Both the position numbers and the translations under genes were made by a program. This document shows positions 51,729 to 59,646 of a DNA stretch of 59,646 nt, one piece after another. This DNA is from an uncultured Oscillospiraceae bacterium. GTDB taxonomy: Bacteria > Bacillota > Clostridia > Oscillospirales > Oscillospiraceae. Every line of letters starts with the position of its first letter. Within the stretch, counting starts at the first letter, position 1. The stretch lies in the NCBI GenBank assembly GCA_934668295.1, contig CAKUND010000001.1, positions 1 to 59,646 of the forward strand. Direction: 5' to 3'. Below the pieces are notes generated by a model that did not search any database, had not been told where the DNA came from, and worked only from the letters and a program-made list of their open reading frames with translations.

Positions 51729-52589
51729 ATGGGCTATTTGAGATTTAATTACAGAAGCGATGCTTTAAACAGATATATAGATATAAGTATCGTTTATCCC
51801 ACGGATTTGTACTGCTACTACGACATGTCAAAGGGGAACAGACATCATGCGGCTCCCGGCGCGCCTTTCAGAAGAACATATAACCGTGATATGAAATTTC
51901 AGACGATTTATCTCATGCATGGTGGCGGGGACGATGACTCTCTCCCTTTCAGATATACCAGCGTGGAGCGATATGCTCAGAAGAACAATGTGATGATCGT
52001 GACCCCTGACATTGCGAACAGCTTCGGCGCAGACACAAACTACGGCGTGGAGTATCAGACCTTTATTACGCAGGAGTTGCCTGTGGTGGTGCAGTCTCTC
52101 TTCGCATCTTCGGACAAGCGCGAGGATAACTTTATTGTTGGCTTTGCAATGGGCGGCAATGTGGCACTTGCCAGCGCACTTTTCAGCCCCGAAAAATACA
52201 GTGTATGCGTAGATATGTCCGGCGGCATTGGTTATACGCTGGATACTGCTCAGTTAATGACTGAGCTTGCCAGCGACCATTTCAAAAACAGTTTTAAAAT
52301 TTACAACAGCACTTTTGGTGAGTCGGAGGATGTAGAAACCTCAAGGCACAATCTCTATGAGGCTGCAAAGGCAATAAGTGATGAAGAAAAGAAAAAGATC
52401 AAGTTCTATCTTATCGCCGGCAGTGAAGAGGGTGCTATCGGAGAACGTGTGGCAAAAGACGCGCAGATACTTAAGGAGCTTGATTTTGATGTGTCTTATT
52501 TGTGCTTGGAGGGCTACGGGCATGATTATACACTGTGGGACATGATGCTGGATAAGCTTCTCAGCGAAGTATTACCGCTTGACAGATAA
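51729..52589 (+). CDS. Esterase-D/putative acetyl esterase-family alpha/beta hydrolase lacking the nucleophile serine
   Basis: 286 residues. The fold is that of small intracellular esterases that de-acetylate xylo-/arabino-oligosaccharides: TIYLMHGGGDDDSLPF (oxyanion hole), VMIVTPDIANSFGADTNYG, the elbow FIVGFAMGGNVALASALFSP, and a final YLCLEGYGHDYTLWDMML with the catalytic His. The elbow in active members is G-x-S-M-G-G; here the serine position is Ala (codon GCA), so ordinary ester hydrolysis should not be possible. It could be a binding protein or have lost function recently. It lies 13 bases after the two-domain esterase gene. Confidence 0.75.
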   Translation: MGYLRFNYRSDALNRYIDISIVYPTDLYCYYDMSKGNRHHAAPGAPFRRTYNRDMKFQTIYLMHGGGDDDSLPFRYTSVERYAQKNNVMIVTPDIANSFGADTNYGVEYQTFITQELPVVVQSLFASSDKREDNFIVGFAMGGNVALASALFSPEKYSVCVDMSGGIGYTLDTAQLMTELASDHFKNSFKIYNSTFGESEDVETSRHNLYEAAKAISDEEKKKIKFYLIAGSEEGAIGERVAKDAQILKELDFDVSYLCLEGYGHDYTLWDMMLDKLLSEVLPLDR

Positions 52590-52601
52590 AACGAGGTTTA
52601 T

Positions 52602-54068
52602 ATGAAAGCAATAGAAGTTAAAAACATTTCCATCCCCGAATATGTAAAGCAGCTGCCTGTCACTAATGACAGCCGACCTCTGGCCGGAGCTGCTTGGCTA
52701 GAAACACCAGTAAATCTGGACGCTCTCGGCTACAAAGAGGAAGAATATATCATCAAAGGAAAGGCCAATATCTACTCTTGGCCTTGTGATGAAGAAAAGC
52801 CGGTCGTGCTTAGAGATGATGGAGAATACTGCACCAGATTTCTCATCCGCATGCCTAAAGATCCCGAAAAATTCAGTGGTTTTGTTGCCGTTGAAAGCTT
52901 CAACGGTTCCTTCGAAATAGACCACTGTTCCGGCGGCTGGGGCCTAAACCACGAGCAGATCGTTAAGTCGGGCGACGCATGGGTCGGCTACACCAAGGAT
53001 TATATTTGTGTGCAGTCCCTGCTCAAATTCGATCCTGAAAGGTACGAAGAAGTGGGATATCCCAACCCTAGGCCCCGGGAGGAGTGCGGAGCCCCCGGCT
53101 GGGATCCGTTTTTGGAGTACTGCAACAAAAACAACACCAAGTTCCCTCTGATACTTGACCCGGCCTATGAACGGGGTCTTACCTATGAGGCTGCTTTCCA
53201 ACTTGCAGCTCTTCTGAAATCCAAGAATCCTTCTAATCCTCTCAAAGACTACAATGTAAAATATGTTGTTGGCTTTGGTATAAATGATTACAACACATAT
53301 GTTGCTGCACTCCATCCGTATATGAGACTTGAAGGAGACAAACCTGTTTTTGACGGCTATCTTATGTACATGTCCGGGCACGGCGGTGCTCTGAATAACG
53401 AGGAAGACATGTTCCCCCTTGCAAGCGAAAGATGCAGACGCACCTGTGACGTGCCTGTTATCAAAGTACAGACTGCTGGAGACTTGCGAGGCTTTCTGCC
53501 TCATCCTCTGTGGGCGGCGCTCTGGAGATGTGAGGATTCCGACGAGCCCGGAAAACAGATGCGCTGGTATGAGATTCCTGGTTTGGGTGTTGCGGCGGCT
53601 TTCCGACAGGACGAGTCCGCTTTCGCCTGCGAGGCAGATTATACAAAGATAGGTTCCAGAAGTAAATCCAAGGATAATCATTATGATTACTGGAACCAAA
53701 TGTGTCTGCATATTATGGCTGGAGCTTACCAGAATCTGAAACTTTGGATAAGCGACGGTGTGCTTCCTCCCAAAGCCGGAAAAATAGATTTGATCGGAGA
53801 ATATCCGAATTTCAATTTCTCACTTGACAAGTACGGCAACCATGTAGGCGGCATAAGACATACGTATCTTGAAGTTCCTATAGCTGTATTCGATGATTTT
53901 TCAAACATAAAGTTCTTTGATAAGAAACTTCGGGACAGCCTGTACTCAAGCAAAGAAGACTATGTGGAAAAGGTCCGCGCGGACGCTATGAGGATGGCAA
54001 AAGAAAGATGGATTCTGACGGAAGCGATAGATATGCTTGTTGAACAGGCAGAAAGCCTTGAATGGTAA
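52602..54068 (+). CDS. Alpha/beta-hydrolase-domain protein (Abhydrolase_10-like), probably without catalytic serine
   Basis: 488 residues, no signal peptide. The plan resembles the large alpha/beta hydrolase domain proteins that begin with a beta-rich part (YIIKGKANIYSWPCDEEKPV, FVAVESFNGSFEIDHCSGGW) and continue with a hydrolase core (YNVKYVVGFGINDYNTYVAA then LHPYMRLEGDKPVFDGYLMY). In relatives the elbow is G-x-S-Q-S; here GFGIN places Gly at the serine. DVPVIKVQTAGDLRGF corresponds to the acidic-residue strand, and NHYDYWNQMCLHIMAG may hold the His region. The family assignment is moderate and so is the loss of the nucleophile. Co-transcribed with the esterase genes. Confidence 0.6.
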   Translation: MKAIEVKNISIPEYVKQLPVTNDSRPLAGAAWLETPVNLDALGYKEEEYIIKGKANIYSWPCDEEKPVVLRDDGEYCTRFLIRMPKDPEKFSGFVAVESFNGSFEIDHCSGGWGLNHEQIVKSGDAWVGYTKDYICVQSLLKFDPERYEEVGYPNPRPREECGAPGWDPFLEYCNKNNTKFPLILDPAYERGLTYEAAFQLAALLKSKNPSNPLKDYNVKYVVGFGINDYNTYVAALHPYMRLEGDKPVFDGYLMYMSGHGGALNNEEDMFPLASERCRRTCDVPVIKVQTAGDLRGFLPHPLWAALWRCEDSDEPGKQMRWYEIPGLGVAAAFRQDESAFACEADYTKIGSRSKSKDNHYDYWNQMCLHIMAGAYQNLKLWISDGVLPPKAGKIDLIGEYPNFNFSLDKYGNHVGGIRHTYLEVPIAVFDDFSNIKFFDKKLRDSLYSSKEDYVEKVRADAMRMAKERWILTEAIDMLVEQAESLEW

Positions 54069-54145
54069 GGCGAATCGTGGGGGAATTAATGCAGTGAACC
54101 CTACTTGTGCATTACATGATACTTGAAGGTATTTAAGGAGAAACT

Positions 54146-55609
54146 ATGAAAAAATGCGAATTTTGGTTTGTAGTAGGCAGTCAGTTCCTGTATGGGCAGG
54201 AGGTGCTTTTGACTATTGAAGCGCGGGCAAAGGAGATGGCCGAAGAACTCAGCAGCTTCTTACCGTATCCACTCGTATATAAAGTAACGGCAAAGACGAA
54301 TAAAGAAATTTCAGATATCGTAAAAGAGGCCAATTATCGGGACGAATGTGCCGGTATCATCACCTGGTGCCACACCTTCTCTCCGTCCAAAATGTGGATC
54401 AACGGCCTTGTTTCCCTGCAAAAGCCGTGGTGCCATCTGGCGACCCAGTACAACAAAGAGATCCCCAACGACGAGATCGACATGGACTTTATGAACCTGA
54501 ACCAAGCTGCCCACGGAGACCGGGAGCACGGCTTCATCGGCGCTCGCCTGCGCAAGCCGCGGAAGGTGATTGCCGGTCACTGGCAGGATGAAAAGGTGCA
54601 CCAGCGCCTTGCCGACTGGATGAAGGCCGCTGTGGGCGTGGCCGTGTCGAAGCAAATGAAGGTCATGCGTTTTGGCGACAACATGCGGGAAGTGGCCGTC
54701 ACCGAGGGCGACAAGGTGGAAGCGCAGATCAAGCTGGGCTGGCAGGTGAACACCTGGCCTGTGGGCGATCTGGCGCGGGAAATGAACGCCGTGAGCGAGG
54801 CGGAGATTGACGGGTTGATGGAAGAATATCTGGCCGCTTACGATCTGGCCACGGAGGATCTGGAGACCGTCCGTTACCAAGCCAGAGAAGAGCTGGCCAT
54901 GAAGCGGATGCTGGACCGGGAGGGCTGCCTTGCCTTCTCCAACACCTTCCAGGATCTTCACGGCATGCGGCAGCTGCCGGGCCTTGCCTCCCAGCACCTG
55001 ATGGCTCAGGGCTACGGTTACGGGGCCGAGGGCGACTGGAAAGTGTCTGCGCTGACGGCAATCATGAAGGCTATGGGCGAAGGAGGCAACGGCGCCTCCG
55101 CCTTTATGGAGGACTATACCTATCATCTGGCGGAGGGGAAGGAATACTCTCTGGGGGCCCATATGCTGGAGGTCTGCCCCAGTGTGGCAGCCGGCCGGCC
55201 CCGGATCGAGGCCCATCCCCTGGGCATCGGCGACAGGGAGCCGCCTGCCCGGCTGGTGTTTGAGGGCAAGGCGGGAAAGGCCATCGTGGCCTCGCTCATC
55301 GACATGGGCGGCAGATTCCGCCTCATCGTACAGGATATCGAGGCGGTAAAGCCCATTCTGCCCATGCCGAACCTGCCGGTGGCAAGGGTGATGTGGCGGG
55401 CCATGCCCGATCTGGTCACGGGCCTTGGCTGCTGGATCACCGCCGGCGGGGCGCACCACTCCGTCCTTTCCTACGATGTAAGCGCAGAACAGATGCGCGA
55501 CTGGGCCAGAATGATGGACATTGAATTTGTCCATATCACAGCAGACAGCAGCCCCGAAAAGCTGGAAGAGGAGCTGCTGGTAAAAGATCTGATCTGGAAG
55601 CTGAAGTGA
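54146..55609 (+). CDS. araA: L-arabinose isomerase
   Basis: 487 residues, normal length. It converts L-arabinose to L-ribulose with Mn. Motifs are EFWFVVGSQFLYGQEVL at the start, AGIITWCHTFSPSKMWINGL, the metal Glu residues in GYGAEGDWKVSAL and GAHMLEVCPSVA, and His in IEAHPLGIGDREPPARL. Start follows TAAGGAGAAACT. The first about 190 bases share the AT-rich composition of the upstream cluster; from about 54,335 on, the third codon positions become strongly GC-rich, like the genes that follow. This suggests a recombination joint within the gene. Confidence 0.96.
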   Translation: MKKCEFWFVVGSQFLYGQEVLLTIEARAKEMAEELSSFLPYPLVYKVTAKTNKEISDIVKEANYRDECAGIITWCHTFSPSKMWINGLVSLQKPWCHLATQYNKEIPNDEIDMDFMNLNQAAHGDREHGFIGARLRKPRKVIAGHWQDEKVHQRLADWMKAAVGVAVSKQMKVMRFGDNMREVAVTEGDKVEAQIKLGWQVNTWPVGDLAREMNAVSEAEIDGLMEEYLAAYDLATEDLETVRYQAREELAMKRMLDREGCLAFSNTFQDLHGMRQLPGLASQHLMAQGYGYGAEGDWKVSALTAIMKAMGEGGNGASAFMEDYTYHLAEGKEYSLGAHMLEVCPSVAAGRPRIEAHPLGIGDREPPARLVFEGKAGKAIVASLIDMGGRFRLIVQDIEAVKPILPMPNLPVARVMWRAMPDLVTGLGCWITAGGAHHSVLSYDVSAEQMRDWARMMDIEFVHITADSSPEKLEEELLVKDLIWKLK

Positions 55610-55617
55610 GGTGCTCC

Positions 55618-57189
55618 ATGCTGAACTGGGAAAAGACGGTCCTGGGTATTGAATTCGGCACCACGCGGATCAAGGCCGTGCTGATCGATGACAGCCACCG
55701 GCCGGTGGCCGCAGGCAGCCATATCTGGGAGAATCGGCTGGAAAAGGGCATATGGACCTACTCTCTGGACGAGGTGGAAAACGGCATTCAAAGCTGCTAT
55801 GCGGAATTGAAACGTGACGTGAAGGAAAAGTTCGGGACAGAGCTCACCCGCGTGGGCGCCATCGGTGTTTCCGCCATGATGCACGGCTATCTGCCCTTTG
55901 ACAAGGACGGAAAGCAGCTGGCGGCCTTCCGCACCTGGAGAAACACCATCACCGGCCAGGCAGCGGAAAAGCTGACAGCGCTGTTTGGCTTCAATATTCC
56001 CCAGAGGTGGACGATCGCCCATCTCTATCAGGCGATGTTAAATGGCGAGGAGCATGTTAAAGACATTGCCTATCTTACGACCATGGCCGGATACGCTCAT
56101 TGGCGGCTCACGGGAGAGAAAAAGGTGGGGACCGGCGAGGCTTCCGGGATATTCCCCCTGGACAACAATACGCTGGATTATGACCGGCGCATGCTGGCGC
56201 GGTTTGAAGCCCTGCCCCAAAGCGCCAACTATGGCTGGAAGCTGAGAGATATTCTTCCCCAGCCCATTCAGGCAGGTCAGCCTGCCGGGTATCTGACAGA
56301 GGAGGGCGCGCGCTTTCTTGACCCCTCAGGCACGCTGCAAAGCGGGATCCCCGTGGCCCCCTGCGAGGGAGACGCGGGGACGGGGATGGTGGCCACCAAC
56401 TCTGTCCGGGCGGGAACGGGGAACGTATCCGCCGGAACCTCCGCCTTTGCCATGCTGGTGTCCGACCATGAGCTGGGGGTACACAGAGAAATCAATATGG
56501 TAACCACACCTGTCGGACTGCCGGTAGCGATGGTGCATTGCAGCAACTGTACTTCAGACATCAACGCCTGGGTGGAGCTACTTGCCGAGTTCGCGGACGC
56601 CATCGGCGCGCCGCGGAATAAGGACAGCCTGTATATGCTGTTCTTCAACAAGGCGATGGAGGGTGCTGCCGACGGCGGCGGCCTGATCAGCTATAACTAC
56701 TTCTCCGGCGAGGGTGTGACCAATCTTGACCAGGGCAGACCCTTCTTTACGCGCATGCCCGGCTGCCAATTCACGCTGGCGAATTTTTTCCGCACCCATC
56801 TGCTCTCGGCCCTTGCCACGCTGAAAATCGGATTGGATATTCTGAACCGCGAGGAAAATATCCGCATCGACAAAATTTATGCCCACGGCGGCTTTTTCAA
56901 AACGCCTGGAGTGGGGCAGAAGCTCCTGTCCGCGGTGGTCGACGCGCCGGTATCCGTCATGGAGACGGCGGGGGAGGGCGGCCCCTACGGCATGGCGCTG
57001 CTGTGCGCCTATATGCTGTGGCACGAAGAGGGAGAAACGCTGGAGGATTATCTGGACAACAAGGTCTTTGCCGGGGCCAGGTCTTCCACTGTAATGGCTG
57101 ACAGCGAGACGGCAGAGGGTTTCTCCGCTTACCTTGAACGGTATAAGAAGGCCCTTTCGCTGGAACGCCTTGCAACGGAGCTTGTATGA
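55618..57189 (+). CDS. araB: L-ribulokinase (FGGY family)
   Basis: 523 residues. The N-terminal phosphate loop is VLGIEFGTTRIKAVLIDDSH; GVSAMMHGYLPFDKDGKQLA and AFRTWRNTITGQAAEKLT are the sugar-binding region typical of ribulokinases of this branch, and the C-terminal ATPase part has KIYAHGGFFKTPGVGQKLLS and ETAGEGGPYGMALLCAYML. It phosphorylates L-ribulose to L-ribulose 5-phosphate. ATG at 55,618 lies behind GAAGTGAGGTGCTCC; GTG at 55,606, overlapping the araA stop, is an alternative that would add four residues. Position between araA and araM supports the assignment over xylulokinase. Confidence 0.92.
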   Translation: MLNWEKTVLGIEFGTTRIKAVLIDDSHRPVAAGSHIWENRLEKGIWTYSLDEVENGIQSCYAELKRDVKEKFGTELTRVGAIGVSAMMHGYLPFDKDGKQLAAFRTWRNTITGQAAEKLTALFGFNIPQRWTIAHLYQAMLNGEEHVKDIAYLTTMAGYAHWRLTGEKKVGTGEASGIFPLDNNTLDYDRRMLARFEALPQSANYGWKLRDILPQPIQAGQPAGYLTEEGARFLDPSGTLQSGIPVAPCEGDAGTGMVATNSVRAGTGNVSAGTSAFAMLVSDHELGVHREINMVTTPVGLPVAMVHCSNCTSDINAWVELLAEFADAIGAPRNKDSLYMLFFNKAMEGAADGGGLISYNYFSGEGVTNLDQGRPFFTRMPGCQFTLANFFRTHLLSALATLKIGLDILNREENIRIDKIYAHGGFFKTPGVGQKLLSAVVDAPVSVMETAGEGGPYGMALLCAYMLWHEEGETLEDYLDNKVFAGARSSTVMADSETAEGFSAYLERYKKALSLERLATELV

Positions 57190-57202
57190 GCAGGAGGGAA
57201 AA

Positions 57203-58477
57203 ATGATTATTGATACCCGGGAATACGGCGGCGTCTGCCTCTGCGGGAGAGAGCATATCATGACCACACGGTCCGTTGTGATCGAATCCGGCTGCCTGTT
57301 GCGCCCGGAGGAGATTCTGGAACAGAGCAGCATCCGGGGCAAACGCTGTGCTTTATACGGAGAAAATTCCTACGCCGCCACCGCGGACAGGCATCCGCGG
57401 GCCGGACAGGAGATCGTCCTCCCGGCGGCGGGACTGCATGCGGACGAACGCTCCACCGCACGGGTGCTGGAACTGCTGGACGGGGACGTTGAAGTGATCC
57501 TGGCCGTGGGCAGCGGGACTATACATGACATTGCCCGTTACTGCGCCTGTGAGAGAGGCCTTCGCCTGGTGTCCTGCCCCACGGCGGCAAGCGTAGATGG
57601 CTTTTGCAGCACGGTCTCGGCGATGACCTGGCACGGGTATAAAAAGACCGTACCGGCAGTTGCCCCTGAAATCGTGGCTGCCGATACGGAGATCATCCGA
57701 AACGCGCCGCCTGAACTGGTCAAAAGCGGCGTGGGGGATATTCTGGCCAAATATACCGCCCTTGCCGACTGGAGGATCGCCAATGTTCTGACGGGAGAGC
57801 ATTTCTGCCCGAGGATACATGACATGATGCGGGAAGCGGCGCATACGGCGGTGGCGAGCATAGGCGGACTGCTCCGGGGAGAGACGGATGCTTACGCCAA
57901 AGTGACCTACGCACTGGTGTTGAGCGGGATCGCCATGCAGATGATGGGAAATTCCCGGCCCGCCTCCGGGGCGGAACACCACATTTCTCACCTGATCGAA
58001 ATGGGACCGGCCGGCCTGAAAGCCGCGTTCCCGGCGCTTCACGGGGAAAAAGCGGGCGTTGGAACCATCCTGGCCGCCCGGGAATATAAGCGGCTTGCAG
58101 ACATTGAACTTCAGCCATCCTGTCTTTGGGAATATAAGCCTCTTTCTCCGGAAGAGATCAATGCCTTTTTCGGCGAGGATCTTGCGGAGGCGATTCTTAC
58201 GGAGAATAAAAGCGATTGCCTTGCCGCAGTACAGAATGAAGCGCTGATCGGCAAGTGGCCGCGGATAAAACAAATTATTGCCGATATACCCGACCCGGAA
58301 TATTTATACGGCCTGCTGAAAACGCTGGGCGCGAAGCGCGCGCCGGAGGATATGGGGGTTACAAAAGACGATGTGGAAACGATCTTCGAATACTCGCCGC
58401 TTGTACGCAACCGGCTGACGCTGATGAGGATACGCCGGTTAATGAAACGAACCGGCAACAGAGAAAGAAGTGCTTGA
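57203..58477 (+). CDS. araM: sn-Glycerol-1-phosphate dehydrogenase (AraM/EgsA type)
   Basis: 424 residues of the iron-containing alcohol dehydrogenase-like fold. NAD-binding motif is VILAVGSGTIHDIARYCA, followed by CPTAASVDGFCSTVSAMTWH, and metal ligands appear in VKSGVGDILAKYTALADWR (Asp), SGAEHHISHLIE (His) and FPALHGEKAGVG (His). AraM of Bacillus makes sn-glycerol 1-phosphate, the start of archaea-type and heptaprenylglyceryl lipids, and is encoded in the arabinose operon there too; its purpose in arabinose use is not understood. The ATG at 57,203 follows CAGGAGGGAAAA. The C-terminus extends somewhat beyond the usual about 400 residues. Confidence 0.92.
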   Translation: MIIDTREYGGVCLCGREHIMTTRSVVIESGCLLRPEEILEQSSIRGKRCALYGENSYAATADRHPRAGQEIVLPAAGLHADERSTARVLELLDGDVEVILAVGSGTIHDIARYCACERGLRLVSCPTAASVDGFCSTVSAMTWHGYKKTVPAVAPEIVAADTEIIRNAPPELVKSGVGDILAKYTALADWRIANVLTGEHFCPRIHDMMREAAHTAVASIGGLLRGETDAYAKVTYALVLSGIAMQMMGNSRPASGAEHHISHLIEMGPAGLKAAFPALHGEKAGVGTILAAREYKRLADIELQPSCLWEYKPLSPEEINAFFGEDLAEAILTENKSDCLAAVQNEALIGKWPRIKQIIADIPDPEYLYGLLKTLGAKRAPEDMGVTKDDVETIFEYSPLVRNRLTLMRIRRLMKRTGNRERSA

Positions 58478-59170
58478 ATGCTTGAAAGACTAAAAAATGA
58501 AGTGCTGCGGGCAAATCTGCTGCTGCCGGAGCACGGGCTGGTCACCTTCACCTGGGGAAATGTCTCCGGGATCGACAGGGAGCGGGGGCTTGTGGCCATT
58601 AAGCCCTCCGGCGTGCCCTATGAGGGCATGACTGCCGAGGATATGGTGATCGTTGACCTGGACGGAAAGCTGATCGAGGGGAAGTGGAAGCCATCCAGCG
58701 ACACACCCACCCATCTGGAACTGTATAAGGCATTTCCCCGGTGCGGCGGTATCGTCCACACGCACAGCCGCTGGGCGACCACCTTTGCACAGGCGGGCAT
58801 GGCTATCCCCGCCATGGGTACGACCCAGGCCGATTACTTCTACGGCCCGATCCCCTGCACCCGGCCCATGACGGAGGCGGAGATCAGCGGAGAATATGAA
58901 AAGGAGACGGGCAAAGTGATCGTTGAGGCGTTCAAGGACCTTGACCCGGCGACCGTGCCCGGCGTGCTGGTGTACAGCCACGGGCCCTTTGCCTGGGGAA
59001 CGGGCCCCTTGAACGCGGTACACAACGCCGTGGTGATGGAAGAGGTAGCCTTTATGGACTGGCACGCCATGGTCATCAATGGCAGCTGCGGCGAAATGCA
59101 GCAGGCGCTGCTGGATAAGCATTATCTGCGCAAGCACGGGAAAAACGCGTACTACGGACAGAATAACTGA
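58478..59170 (+). CDS. araD: L-ribulose-5-phosphate 4-epimerase
   Basis: 230 residues. Class II aldolase-family signature set: [45 protein letters not shown] with catalytic Asp, zinc histidines in [16 protein letters not shown], Asp in TTQADYFYG, and [12 protein letters not shown]. It converts L-ribulose 5-phosphate to D-xylulose 5-phosphate for the pentose phosphate or phosphoketolase route. The ATG directly follows the araM stop (TGAATG), so translation is coupled. It is the last gene of the operon, followed by terminators. Confidence 0.96.
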   Translation: MLERLKNEVLRANLLLPEHGLVTFTWGNVSGIDRERGLVAIKPSGVPYEGMTAEDMVIVDLDGKLIEGKWKPSSDTPTHLELYKAFPRCGGIVHTHSRWATTFAQAGMAIPAMGTTQADYFYGPIPCTRPMTEAEISGEYEKETGKVIVEAFKDLDPATVPGVLVYSHGPFAWGTGPLNAVHNAVVMEEVAFMDWHAMVINGSCGEMQQALLDKHYLRKHGKNAYYGQNN

Positions 59171-59198
59171 AGGACATACTACAATTCGTGTTACAATA

Positions 59199-59252
59199 TA
59201 GCCCCAGCACGAAGCTACAGGGGACAAGTCCAGGTGCTTCGTGCTGGGGTTA
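59199..59252 (+). terminator. Terminator of the arabinose operon
   Basis: CCCCAGCACGAAGC (59,202-59,215) and GCTTCGTGCTGGGG (59,236-59,249) form a perfect 14-bp stem that extends by a few more pairs (ATAG/TTAT). It begins about 30 bases after the araD stop. Confidence 0.75.
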
Positions 59253-59328
59253 TATGTACAGTATACTTATGTAGAAATAGAAAAAAAGTAAGTGTCAAAC
59301 CTACCCGCGCATGGACAGGCATGAGACA

Positions 59329-59360
59329 ATAGTAACGGGACGTTGCGAAACGTTCCGTTA
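59329..59360. repeat. Inverted repeat downstream of the arabinose operon
   Basis: AGTAACGGGACGTT and AACGTTCCGTTACT pair in 13 of 14 positions around GCGA. It may be a second terminator or the remains of an insertion end; no T-run follows. Confidence 0.4.
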
Positions 59361-59394
59361 CTGTCATATTGGAGGTAATACTGATATTCAATTA

Positions 59395-59426
59395 AAAACT
59401 TTCATTCATGGAATGGAAGTTTTTAA
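59395..59426. terminator. Hairpin with A and T runs
   Basis: AAAAACTTTCATTC and GAATGGAAGTTTTT pair with one mismatch around ATG. It lies directly before the left end of the next insertion sequence and can terminate in both directions. Confidence 0.5.
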
Positions 59427-59431
59427 TATGA

Positions 59432-59646
59432 TGAGTATTCCGCCCCAGATTGAGCACCTCGACCGCTCAAATTGAGCATCCGTTCCGGCGGAATTGAGCA
59501 CTCTTGCCGCCGTCGTTGAGCACTGCGGTAAAATGTAGATATGCGTCAGATTTCTGGCGTAAATATCTACAAGGAGGTCACCTGTATGACCAATTACCGT
59601 GAGATCCTCAGGCTCCACAGCCTGGGGCTCAACAAGACCGAGATCG
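59432..59646 (+). mobile_element. Left end of a second IS21-family insertion sequence
   Basis: A terminus beginning TGAGTATTCCGCCCCAGA is followed by four TTGAGCA repeats with an exact 22-base period (59,450, 59,472, 59,494 and 59,516), then by an istA start. Repeats and protein differ from those of the element at 37,820, so this is another subgroup. The rest lies outside the window. Confidence 0.8.
59586..59646 (+). CDS. istA: IS21 transposase IstA, N-terminal part (runs out of window)
   Basis: After AAGGAGGTCACCTGT the frame starts MTNYREILRLHSLGLNKTEI, the N-terminal helix-turn-helix start of many IstA transposases. Only 20 codons are inside the window. Confidence 0.8.
   Translation, partial: MTNYREILRLHSLGLNKTEI

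Noticed and set aside
59450..59522. TTGAGCA repeats as a CRISPR or iteron array
   Set aside because: They lie at the end of an IS21-type element directly before its istA start, which explains them as terminal transposase-binding repeats.

Overview
The window looks like a chromosomal segment of a GC-rich gut-type Firmicute (class Clostridia, probably Oscillospiraceae or a relative). The evidence is an IspH fused to ribosomal protein S1, the rpiR-baiN-cmk-plsC-ispH/rpsA gene run, a YhbD/bactofilin pair, lipoproteins with Firmicute-type signal peptides and strong AGGAGG ribosome binding sites. No taxonomic marker was compared against a database, so this is an inference.

Region 1 (1-16,047) is accessory sugar metabolism with many signs of loss. 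It begins with the 3' end of metA, followed by tail fragments of a flavin oxidoreductase, an AraC-type regulator and a sugar-acid dehydratase, then a GH36 alpha-galactosidase that lacks about 120 residues including the acid/base aspartate. A LacI-type regulator (minus strand) diverges from a CUT2 sugar ABC transporter operon (binding lipoprotein, permease, ATPase, permease) that continues into two TIM-barrel isomerases, an aldose-epimerase-like protein and a class II aldolase. Four related operator-like sequences mark this regulon. Behind it lie a CBM9-like protein with an internal deletion, a TPR protein and a two-component system that has lost its HisKA and receiver parts.

Region 2 (16,228-32,407) is ordinary core genome. 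It holds ispH/rpsA-plsC-cmk-baiN-rpiR, a HAD phosphatase, tex, a phosphodiester glycosidase, a bactofilin with its YhbD regulator under a well-defined promoter/operator, a TetR regulator, an ECF sigma/anti-sigma pair with dusB and dCMP deaminase, a secreted deacetylase-like protein without its metal motif, and a tRNA-Ala(GGC).

Region 3 (32,408-36,731) is a decayed mobilisable element that starts at the tRNA 3' end. It has a tyrosine integrase, a hairpin-rich non-coding stretch, a DNA methyltransferase, two small unknown genes and a MobA/MobL relaxase missing its N-terminal part.

Region 4 (36,732-59,170) is an L-arabinose/arabinan utilisation island, visibly AT-richer than the core until about position 54,335. 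A LacI regulator is divergent to a GH51 arabinofuranosidase, an oligopeptide-type ABC importer (five genes), an MFS transporter and three esterase-like alpha/beta hydrolases, followed by araA, araB, araM and araD. An IS21-family element, itself split by an IS630-like element, sits between the regulator and the operon it probably controls. A clear promoter and 22-bp operator precede the arabinofuranosidase. The likely job is import of (esterified) arabino-oligosaccharides, de-esterification and hydrolysis in the cytoplasm, and conversion of arabinose to D-xylulose 5-phosphate.

Region 5 (59,171-59,646) holds terminators and the left end of a second, different IS21-family element running out of the window.

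The most unusual signals are: three esterase-like domains in the arabinan cluster whose nucleophile serine is replaced; two identical A7 slip sites that must both be used to make the IS630-like transposase; a 3-bp rather than TA target duplication for that element; and repeated, clean deletion junctions through the first 16 kb.
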